Shown here in pieces: positions 33,874 through 39,999 of a stretch of DNA of 39,999 nt. The position numbers and the translations under genes were made by a program. The notes below the pieces were generated by a model. It was not told the DNA's origin. It saw only the letters and a list, made by a program, of their open reading frames with translations, and made no database searches. The stretch is from Pectobacterium brasiliense (GTDB lineage: Bacteria > Pseudomonadota > Gammaproteobacteria > Enterobacterales > Enterobacteriaceae): NCBI RefSeq assembly GCF_013449685.1, contig NZ_JACDSF010000041.1, positions 458 to 40,456 on the forward strand, read 5' to 3'. Numbering within the stretch: the stretch's first letter is position 1; the number at the start of each line of letters is the position of its first letter.

Positions 33874-34503
33874 ATGCTTTGGTCATTTATTGCTGTGCTT
33901 TTTTCTGGTTGGTTGTATGTAGACGCCAGCTACCGTGGTCCAACGTGGCAACGTTGGTTATTCAAACCGGTCACAATGCTACTGCTGCTGGCTCTGGCCT
34001 GGCAGACGCCGCTGCTTGGCGTGCCGGGCTATCTGATTGTACTGGGGCTGCTGGCAACGCTGGTCGCAGACACCCTGCTATTGCTGCCAACTCAGCGCCT
34101 GCTTTACGCGTTTGGTGCTTATTTCCTCTCCCATCTGCTGTACACCATTAGCTTTTTTACCGGACAGATTTCACTCACGTTCTTTTGGCCGCTGGCATTA
34201 ACGCTCATCATTCTGGCCGCGATCTTGATCGCCATTATCTGGGGACGATTAGAAACACAGCGTTGGCCCGCCTGCGCATTCATCATCATGACGACGTTAA
34301 TGGTCTGGATTGCTGGCGAGCGGTATTTTGCGCTGGGGACAAACGCGAATTTCTCCCTGCTGACGGGCACCGTGCTGCTGTTTATCGCCCATGCGGCCTG
34401 GCTGATTCACCATTACCGTTTCCCATTCCGTGCCCATCAGGCGATTGTGGCTGCGGGCTATTTTGGCGGCCATTTCCTGATCGTTCGCTCCCTCTATTTC
34501 TGA
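33874..34503 (+). CDS. yhhN: YhhN/TMEM86-family membrane protein
   Basis: The 209-residue protein has about seven or eight membrane segments and belongs to the YhhN family (PF07947), whose animal members (TMEM86) are lysoplasmalogenases. The bacterial substrate is not established. E. coli YhhN has about 208 residues and the same neighbour, zntA. The start follows AAAAGGA. The stop is 94 bases before zntA; an inverted repeat lies in that gap. Confidence 0.9.
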   Translation: MLWSFIAVLFSGWLYVDASYRGPTWQRWLFKPVTMLLLLALAWQTPLLGVPGYLIVLGLLATLVADTLLLLPTQRLLYAFGAYFLSHLLYTISFFTGQISLTFFWPLALTLIILAAILIAIIWGRLETQRWPACAFIIMTTLMVWIAGERYFALGTNANFSLLTGTVLLFIAHAAWLIHHYRFPFRAHQAIVAAGYFGGHFLIVRSLYF

Positions 34504-34509
34504 CGTTGA

Positions 34510-34546
34510 CGCCGCTCACGAAAATCTGGCTAAGCATTGAGCGGCG
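34510..34546 (+). other. Inverted repeat between yhhN and zntA
   Basis: CGCCGCTCA and TGAGCGGCG form a perfect 9-base inverted repeat around a 19-base spacer. No T-run follows. It overlaps a possible TTGACG -35 (34505-34510). I do not see the dyad bound by ZntR in the E. coli zntA promoter, so this could be a different operator or a weak terminator for yhhN. Confidence 0.4.
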
Positions 34547-34597
34547 GTGTAAAGTTCCTGATGAGAATGGCTATCACTAATCACCCAGGAGGAAGAC

Positions 34598-36961
34598 ATG
34601 CACTCTCATCAGCACCACAGCGCTGAGAAATCAGCCTGCTGCAATAACGGCGTTCACCACGCGCCACGCAGCACCGCACACAGCACCAAAAGCTGCTGCA
34701 ACGAGCACGCGCAGCATTCGAACCACGCCGACCACAGCTGTTGTTCAACCAAACACACCTCTGACGCCGCAGTACAGAGCGTCTGCGGCACAGAGCAGCA
34801 CTCGTCAGACAGCGGCGGCAGCGCGGATTCAGACGACCCCGACGGCGGAGACGGCGACAGGCCCCGATCCAACCAGCGTTTCAGCTGGAAAATCAGCGGG
34901 ATGGATTGTCCCAGCTGCGCACGTAAAATCGAAAATGCAGTAAAAAATCTCACCGGAATTGAACAAGCCAAAGTGCTGTTCGCCACCGAAAAACTGGTTG
35001 TTGATGCCTACACCGACATTCGTCCTCAGGTTCAACATGCCGTCCAGCAAGCGGGCTTTACCTTGCAGGACACCGCACTCCCCGTCGTTCCCCCGAATAC
35101 ATCTACCGTGCGTCGTTTCGTGCACGAATATGGTTTCTTACTTCTTTTCACTTTGCTGGCTGCTGCAAGCTGGGGGCTTTCCCTGCTCAGCGAGCGTGGC
35201 GGGCAGATCGCGTTTATCGCGACCACAATTGTCGGATTGATGCCAATCCTGAAAAAAGCGATACAACTCATTCGCACAGGCACCCCCTTCGCGATTGAAA
35301 CGCTGATGAGCGTGGCTTCCATCGGGGCACTCTTGATTGGTGCCACCACCGAAGCGACGGTCATTTTGCTGCTGTTTATGCTGGGCGAATATCTGGAGTC
35401 TTACGCGGCCAACCGCGCACGACGGGGCGTAACGGCACTGATGGCGCTGCTTCCCGAAGACGCCACGGCGATCGTCAACGGGCAACGGCGTCTCGTGCCT
35501 GTCGCCAGTCTGGTTCCCGGCGATGTGATTGAAGTCGCGCCCGGTGGACGTCTTCCCGCCGATGCGGAGCTTTTGAACAGCGACGCCAGCTTTGATGAAA
35601 GCGCCCTGACCGGCGAATCGGTACCCGTTGAGCGCACACCCGGTGAAAAAATTGCTGCTGGCAGCCTGTGTGTCGATCGGGTTGTGCAGTTGCGCGTGGT
35701 TTCACAGCCGGGCAACAGTGCGATCGACCGCATTCTGCAACTGATAGAAGAAGCGGAAGAGCGCCGTGCGCCGATAGAACGCTTCCTCGATAAATTCAGC
35801 CGCTATTACACGCCAGCCATCATGCTGCTGTCGCTGCTGGTGATTCTGGTGCCGCCGTTGCTGCTGGCGCAGCCGTGGCAAGAGTGGATTTATCGCGGCC
35901 TGACGCTGTTGTTAATCGGCTGTCCGTGTGCGCTGGTGATCTCAACACCTGCGGCGATTACGTCCGGGCTAGCCGCCGCAACGCGCCGTGGAGCGCTGAT
36001 TAAAGGTGGCGCGGCGCTGGAGTCGCTGGGCAACATCAAGACTATCGCGTTCGATAAAACGGGTACGCTGACGGAAGGCAAGCCGCAGGTAACGGACGTA
36101 TTGCCCGCCGCGGGCGTGAGCGCAACGGCGCTGCTGACACGCACCGCCGCCGTGGAGTCCGGTTCGCACCATCCGCTTGCCAAAGCGATCGTCCAGCATG
36201 CGCGATCCAGCAGCACGTTCCTGCCAATGGCGGAAAACCGCAAAGCGCTGGCGGGTGTCGGCGTGGAAGGTACGATTGGCGGCAAGCGGATTCAGGTCAG
36301 CGCGCCGACTCGTGTCGCACCCGACTTGCTTGATACCGACTGGTTACAGCGGGTTGAGGCGCTGGAAAACCAAGGAAAAACCGTCGTGGTGGTGCAAGAG
36401 GACGATAGCCTGCTCGGCGTGCTGGCGTTGAGCGATACGCTACGTCACGATGCGCGTGAAGCGCTGGATGCCTTACAGCAGTTGGGGATTCGTGGGGTCA
36501 TGCTCACGGGCGATAATCCCCGCGCAGCGGCGGCGATTGCGGCGACATTAGGGATTGATTACCGTGCCAGCCTGCTCCCCGCCGATAAGGTCACGGCGGT
36601 CAGCGAATTGAGTCAGCAGCATCCTGTGGCGATGGTCGGCGACGGCATCAACGACGCACCGGCGATGAAAGCCGCAACGATCGGGATTGCAATGGGAAGC
36701 GGTACGGATGTGGCGCTGGAGACGGCCGATGCAGCCTTAACGCACAGCCGCCTGACTGGGCTGGCGGCAATGATTAGCCTGTCGCGGGCGACGCAGCGCA
36801 ATATTCGGCAGAACATTGCCATCGCACTGGGGCTGAAAGCCGTATTCCTAGTCACCAGTATTCTGGGCATTACCGGGTTGTGGCTCGCCGTGCTGGCGGA
36901 TTCCGGCGCAACCGCGCTGGTCACCGCTAACGCGCTGCGGCTCTTGAGAAAACAGAACTGA
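34598..36961 (+). CDS. zntA: Zn/Cd/Pb-exporting P-type ATPase ZntA
   Basis: ZntA exports Zn2+, Cd2+ and Pb2+ from the cytoplasm with ATP. The 787-residue protein is about 55 residues longer than E. coli ZntA (732). The excess is an N-terminal tail of about 90 residues rich in His and Cys, with pairs at Cys14-15, 33-34 and 48-49, then an Asp/Gly stretch. Next come the heavy-metal-associated domain with GMDCPSC at 101-107, transmembrane CPC at 442-444, actuator TGES at 338-341, phosphorylated Asp486 in DKTGT, nucleotide-binding His525-Pro526, GDGINDAP at 681-688, and Asp768 in the last helix pair, equivalent to the Zn-binding Asp714 of E. coli. AGGAGGAAG precedes the ATG. Confidence 0.97.
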   Translation: MHSHQHHSAEKSACCNNGVHHAPRSTAHSTKSCCNEHAQHSNHADHSCCSTKHTSDAAVQSVCGTEQHSSDSGGSADSDDPDGGDGDRPRSNQRFSWKISGMDCPSCARKIENAVKNLTGIEQAKVLFATEKLVVDAYTDIRPQVQHAVQQAGFTLQDTALPVVPPNTSTVRRFVHEYGFLLLFTLLAAASWGLSLLSERGGQIAFIATTIVGLMPILKKAIQLIRTGTPFAIETLMSVASIGALLIGATTEATVILLLFMLGEYLESYAANRARRGVTALMALLPEDATAIVNGQRRLVPVASLVPGDVIEVAPGGRLPADAELLNSDASFDESALTGESVPVERTPGEKIAAGSLCVDRVVQLRVVSQPGNSAIDRILQLIEEAEERRAPIERFLDKFSRYYTPAIMLLSLLVILVPPLLLAQPWQEWIYRGLTLLLIGCPCALVISTPAAITSGLAAATRRGALIKGGAALESLGNIKTIAFDKTGTLTEGKPQVTDVLPAAGVSATALLTRTAAVESGSHHPLAKAIVQHARSSSTFLPMAENRKALAGVGVEGTIGGKRIQVSAPTRVAPDLLDTDWLQRVEALENQGKTVVVVQEDDSLLGVLALSDTLRHDAREALDALQQLGIRGVMLTGDNPRAAAAIAATLGIDYRASLLPADKVTAVSELSQQHPVAMVGDGINDAPAMKAATIGIAMGSGTDVALETADAALTHSRLTGLAAMISLSRATQRNIRQNIAIALGLKAVFLVTSILGITGLWLAVLADSGATALVTANALRLLRKQN

Positions 36962-36983
36962 CGGTCGAGATACACGGAGCGAC

Positions 36984-37025
36984 CACGGGGCGAGGCCTCC
37001 CTACGGGAACCTCATCCCCGTGTTT
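36984..37025 (+). terminator. Terminator hairpin after zntA
   Basis: CACGGGG and CCCCGTG form the outer stem with an inner GAGG/CCTC pair, followed by TTT. It begins 23 bases after the zntA stop and lies between the convergent zntA and tusA genes. Confidence 0.7.
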
Positions 37026-37068
37026 CTCCTAATAACAAACTTCAGCGTACAGAATAACGCACTGAGTA

Positions 37069-37314
37069 TCAGTGACCCTTGCGCAGTAGATACCGATAGG
37101 GAAGCTGTTCGGTCTCCTGCGCCAGAAGCTCATGCTCCATGTACACGCAAAAACCGGGAATATCGCGGGTGGTGGCCGGATCGTCGGCAATAATCAGCAG
37201 CGTTTGCCCGGTTTCCATCTGGCGTACCGTCTTACGCACCATCATTACAGGTTCAGGGCAGCGCAGCCCCTGTGCATCAAGGGTTTTATCCGGGTTGGTA
37301 AAGGGATCGGTCAT
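37069..37314 (-). CDS. tusA: Sulfur carrier protein TusA
   Basis: TusA takes sulfur from IscS and passes it to TusBCD for 2-thiouridine in tRNA. From the ATG at 37314 it has 81 residues, the E. coli length. The sulfur-carrying cysteine is Cys19 in '[20 protein letters not shown]', and '[20 protein letters not shown]' is the rest of the family signature. The longest frame begins with a TTG eight codons earlier, which is unlikely. It is divergent from yhhQ and convergent with zntA, as in E. coli. Confidence 0.95.
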   Translation of the reverse strand: MTDPFTNPDKTLDAQGLRCPEPVMMVRKTVRQMETGQTLLIIADDPATTRDIPGFCVYMEHELLAQETEQLPYRYLLRKGH

Positions 37315-37445
37315 CAACGTTCTCAGTACAGGAATCAAAAAACCGCCTTAGTTTACGCTGAGGATTTCCCGACGCAAGCGACGACAACGTTTGCGCAGAA
37401 AACAACCATTTTTTCCTGGCAAAGCACATACCCGTAGCGAAATAA

Positions 37446-37473
37446 TTGCATTAGCGAAACAATTGCGTATTAT
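37446..37473 (+). promoter_or_regulatory. Sigma-70 promoter of yhhQ
   Basis: TTGCAT (37446-37451) and TATTAT (37468-37473) are 16 bases apart, with a 70-base leader to the yhhQ ATG. No preQ1 riboswitch pattern was recognised in the leader. Confidence 0.5.
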
Positions 37474-37547
37474 GCCGCCGCGTTGCAGCATAAATCTGCA
37501 CGTTATCTCTTGGGTTCCCTAACCCCAATAACCAAAAAGGTCACATT

Positions 37548-38225
37548 ATGTATCGTTTTACTCCCCAGCAGCGGCTTACGGCGCTGATCTGGCTATCGTT
37601 GTTCCATGTCCTGATCATTACGTCGAGTAATTATCTGGTTCAGCTCCCGGTATTGATTTTCGGTTTTCATACCACCTGGGGCGCGTTTACCTTCCCGTTT
37701 ATTTTTCTGGCAACTGACCTGACGGTACGGGTTTTCGGTGCGCCGCTGGCGCGTCGTATCATTCTGACCGTAATGGTGCCTGCTCTGGTCATTTCCTATC
37801 TGGTGTCGAGCCTGTTTTATCAGGGATCGTGGCAGTCGTTCGAGGCATTCAATCAGATAAATATCGTCGTGGCACGTATCGCCTGTGCCAGCTTCATGGC
37901 TTATGTTCTCGGCCAGATTCTGGATGTTCACGTCTTCAACCGCCTGCGCCAGAAACGCGCGTGGTGGATCGCGCCGACTGTGTCGACCGTATTTGGTAAT
38001 TTCAGCGATACGCTGGCCTTTTTCTTCATTGCGTTTTACCGCAGCACCGATGCCTTCATGGCGGCAAACTGGGTTGAAATCGCGATGGTGGATTATGCCT
38101 TCAAGCTGCTGATCAGTCTGGCGTTCTTCCTGCCGATGTACGGTGTCATGCTGAACATGGTGCTCAAACGTCTGAGCGAGCAGAAAGACACACCCGACTA
38201 TCACTCCGTCAGCAGCCACCATTAA
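37548..38225 (+). CDS. yhhQ: Queuosine precursor transporter YhhQ
   Basis: YhhQ is an inner-membrane ECF-type (DUF165, PF02592) carrier for the queuosine precursors preQ0 and preQ1. The 225-residue protein (E. coli 221) has six membrane segments and conserved stretches 'FHTTWGAFTFPFIFLATDLT', 'RQKRAWWIAPTVSTVFGNF' and 'SDTLAFFFIAFY'. AAAAAGGTCACATT precedes the ATG. It has its own promoter and a terminator. Confidence 0.94.
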   Translation: MYRFTPQQRLTALIWLSLFHVLIITSSNYLVQLPVLIFGFHTTWGAFTFPFIFLATDLTVRVFGAPLARRIILTVMVPALVISYLVSSLFYQGSWQSFEAFNQINIVVARIACASFMAYVLGQILDVHVFNRLRQKRAWWIAPTVSTVFGNFSDTLAFFFIAFYRSTDAFMAANWVEIAMVDYAFKLLISLAFFLPMYGVMLNMVLKRLSEQKDTPDYHSVSSHH

Positions 38226-38234
38226 TGCCTGTCA

Positions 38235-38257
38235 GGCGGCCATTTGCGCCGCCTTTT
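38235..38257 (+). terminator. Intrinsic terminator after yhhQ
   Basis: GGCGGC and GCCGCC form a 6-base GC stem with a 7-base loop, followed by TTTT, ten bases after the yhhQ stop. Confidence 0.85.
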
Positions 38258-38412
38258 CTCATCAAGTCACTCATCGTTTTGTAAAAATAACGCAGGTACT
38301 AACAACGGTTTGCAACAACAAAATGCTTGTTTTTGCTATCTGAATAGGGTGCCATACTGTTATTACCTGTTTAAAACGATTATCTGTTTCAAAAACGAGA
38401 GAAAGGGATCCC

Positions 38413-38979
38413 ATGTCGAATATCATAAAATACCTCGGTGTCGGCTTGCTTGTCGGCCTGCTTGCTGCCTGTGATGGCAAAACGGATGACGCCGCAAAAG
38501 CGGGCGCGCAAGATAAACCTGCCGCAGAAGCCAGCGCAGGTCAGAATATTGAATTAATGGATGGCAAGATTGCGTTTACTCTGCCGGCCGATATGCGTGA
38601 CCAGAGTGGAAAAGTGGGAACGCAGGCGAACAACATGCACGTTTACGCCAATGACAATGGGCAGAAAGCGGTCATCGTGATTCTGGGCGACAACACCACG
38701 GACGAGCTGGCCGTGCTGGCGCAGCGGCTGGAAAATCATCAACGCACGCGTGACGCCAACCTTCAGGTTGTCACCAACAAGACCATCGACGTTGACGGCA
38801 AGAAGCTGCAACAACTCGACAGCATTATCACCAGCAGCGGGCAGCAGGCTTATTCCTCTATCGTGCTGGGCAAAGTGGAAAACCAACTGCTGACCTTGCA
38901 GATCACACTGCCAGCCAGCAATCAACAGCAGGCACAGAGCGAAGCAGAAGGCATCATCCACACCCTGAAGCTGAAATAA
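38413..38979 (+). CDS. dcrB: Lipoprotein DcrB
   Basis: DcrB is a periplasm-facing inner-membrane lipoprotein first known as needed for infection by phages C1 and C6, later linked to envelope lipid homeostasis. The 188-residue precursor (E. coli 185) has the signal '[20 protein letters not shown]' with lipobox LAAC and lipidated Cys20 followed by Asp, the inner-membrane retention residue. A polar linker and the DcrB domain follow ('[20 protein letters not shown]', '[20 protein letters not shown]'). AGAAAGGGATCCC precedes the ATG. The position after yhhQ matches E. coli. Confidence 0.94.
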   Translation: MSNIIKYLGVGLLVGLLAACDGKTDDAAKAGAQDKPAAEASAGQNIELMDGKIAFTLPADMRDQSGKVGTQANNMHVYANDNGQKAVIVILGDNTTDELAVLAQRLENHQRTRDANLQVVTNKTIDVDGKKLQQLDSIITSSGQQAYSSIVLGKVENQLLTLQITLPASNQQQAQSEAEGIIHTLKLK

Positions 38980-39000
38980 TCCCCCCATCAGTCTCTTAAT

Positions 39001-39024
39001 AAATCCCCAGTTCACTGGGGATTT
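39001..39024 (+). terminator. Intrinsic terminator after dcrB
   Basis: AAATCCCCAG and CTGGGGATTT form a perfect 10-base stem with loop TTCA, 21 bases after the dcrB stop. The A/T-rich arm ends give U residues in either direction. Confidence 0.85.
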
Positions 39025-39543
39025 ATGCTCCTGCCAGCTTAGTATTTAACCTGAGAACCTTGCCTATACCAACGTGGGAGAAAGAGTCGCTCTCTCTCTA
39101 TGTTTTTACTTAAAAATGAAATTATTTCAATATTAATCAATTGATTGACCTGTTTTCAGTCCTTTCTTCATACTATTGGTTTTCACTTCGCTTGTTATCC
39201 TTCCCTCGCTGTTATTTATCAACAGGACCTGCGCCAAGGATGTGACAGGGGACGTTTTTAGTATTCTGCCTACCGCCTAAAACCTGCGCTCTGTTTGCTT
39301 TTTACCGTGTGGTGAACACACCGAATCGCTGTTCAACTTAAATTCCTGCGCTTTTCTCTAAAGCCGCGTTTTCTCTTTCATGGTGTTTAGCCAGCGTCGT
39401 GTTTTATCAACATGCACTGTGGTGTGAGCAGACTCAGACCATAGCTCAGGTTTTTATTTTAATCAGGATAGTGACGTGCCGCTCCGGGAAAACCCGAGGC
39501 GTGCGGTAGCCATGGCAACGGCGAAGGAAGAAGGAGAGGACGG
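39025..39543. other. Long leader region upstream of vgrG
   Basis: About 520 bases without a supported gene. It begins AT-rich and becomes GC-rich just before vgrG. GTGTGGTGAACACAC near 39307-39321 is a small inverted repeat, and CGGGAAAACCCG near 39485-39496 is a short hairpin. I could not find a convincing promoter. The change of base composition marks the border between the core yhhQ-dcrB block and the type VI secretion region. Confidence 0.4.
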
Positions 39544-39999
39544 GTGGCAAACAGTACAGGATTACAGTTCACCGTAAAGGTCGGTGCCCTGGAAGCAGGC
39601 ACTTTCGCGGTGGTGGATTTCAGGCTGGATGAAGGGCTGAACCGGCCTTTCAGCCTGTCACTGAGTCTGGCGAGCGCGTTGCCGGATGTCGATTTCGGCG
39701 CGGTGCTGGACCAGCCGTGCGAGCTGATGATTTGGTATGAAGGCGAACTGAAACGTCGGGTCAGCGGGATTATCAGCGGCTTTACGCAGGGTGACACCGG
39801 TTTTCGGCGCACGCGCTATCAGATAGAAGTCCGTCCGGCCCTGTGGCGACTGGAATTACGCACCAACGCCCGCATCTTTCAGGCGCAGAAGCCGGAGGCG
39901 ATTATCGGGGCGCTGCTGGAAGAAGCCGGTATCACCGACTACGCCTTTGCGCTGCGTAACGAGCATGCGGTGCGAGAATACTGCGTGCAGTATCGGGAA
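39544..39999 (+). CDS. vgrG: Type VI secretion spike protein VgrG (5' part)
   Basis: The gene is cut by the window end; 152 codons are visible. A GTG at 39544 with GGAGAGGA just upstream starts '(M)[18 protein letters not shown]', followed by '[20 protein letters not shown]', '[20 protein letters not shown]', '[20 protein letters not shown]' and '[20 protein letters not shown]'. This is the gp27-like N-terminal domain of VgrG/TssI (PF05954). VgrG trimers form the tip of the type VI secretion needle and carry effectors. Whether this one has a C-terminal effector extension or cargo genes cannot be seen. An upstream ATG at 39512 is out of frame. It is the first gene of a likely vgrG-effector-immunity island after dcrB. 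Confidence 0.92.
   Translation, partial: MANSTGLQFTVKVGALEAGTFAVVDFRLDEGLNRPFSLSLSLASALPDVDFGAVLDQPCELMIWYEGELKRRVSGIISGFTQGDTGFRRTRYQIEVRPALWRLELRTNARIFQAQKPEAIIGALLEEAGITDYAFALRNEHAVREYCVQYRE

Noticed and set aside
34505-34546. ZntR-type operator of zntA
   Set aside because: A TTGACG with a 20-base spacer is present, but the spacer lacks the dyad bound by ZntR in E. coli and the -10 is poor.
39459-39812. Minus-strand frame of 117 codons near the right edge
   Set aside because: It is antisense to the well-supported vgrG reading frame.
1-39999. CRISPR arrays, tRNA and rRNA genes
   Set aside because: No regularly spaced repeats, no cloverleaf-like sequences and no rRNA segments were seen on reading both strands.

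Overview
The window looks like chromosome of a plant-associated soft-rot enterobacterium, most likely Pectobacterium or a close relative. Protein sequences are E. coli-like throughout, and the backbone follows the E. coli order ugpQCEAB ... livFGMHK-panM-rpoH-ftsXEY-rsmD-yhhL-yhhN-zntA-tusA-yhhQ-dcrB. The accessory genes (an L-threonate pathway, extra chemoreceptors, a VgrG gene) fit such a host. Genus is inference; no rRNA or tRNA is present.

Layout. 1-1380: an unassigned GC-rich reading frame at the left edge, an AEC-family permease and a palindromic intergenic repeat. 1390-6518 (minus): the ugpBAECQ operon for glycerol-3-phosphate and glycerophosphodiester uptake, headed by four 11-bp Pho-box units. 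6535-9882: an accessory patchwork. It holds a TacA/TacT-like toxin-antitoxin pair whose acetyltransferase toxin is split by a 174-bp miniature inverted-repeat element with 9-bp target duplication, a coupled pair of unknown genes (a membrane-anchored small protein and a DUF4056-like protein), a truncated copy of a DeoR regulator fused to a degenerate second copy of the ugpB promoter region, and an apparently intact RelE/XRE toxin-antitoxin pair. 9906-16209: the DeoR regulator (ygbI-like) and the divergent ltnD-otnK-otnC-otnI-ygbN operon, which takes threonate to dihydroxyacetone phosphate. Its promoter shows a class II CRP site and a probable repressor operator. 16542-20656: two paralogous methyl-accepting chemotaxis proteins.

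20760-26921 (minus): livKHMGF branched-chain amino acid ABC transporter with a PLP aminotransferase as probable last gene. 27326-32043: panM, then rpoH (with a sigma-E promoter) and ftsYEX on the minus strand. 32393-38979: rsmD, yhhL, a DUF1820 gene, yhhN, zntA with a His/Cys-rich N-terminus, tusA, yhhQ and dcrB. 39544-end: the start of a type VI secretion vgrG cut by the window edge.

Compared with the E. coli order from memory, about 15 kb (ugpB upstream region to the aminotransferase) is inserted between ugpB and livF, livJ is absent between panM and rpoH, and a DUF1820 gene sits where yhhM would be. The strongest new observation is the 6.4-10.7 kb patchwork: two accessory cassettes, each flanked by a ugpB-promoter copy on the left and DeoR-gene sequence on the right, as if two alleles of one insertion hotspot had been stacked in tandem and then trimmed by deletion.
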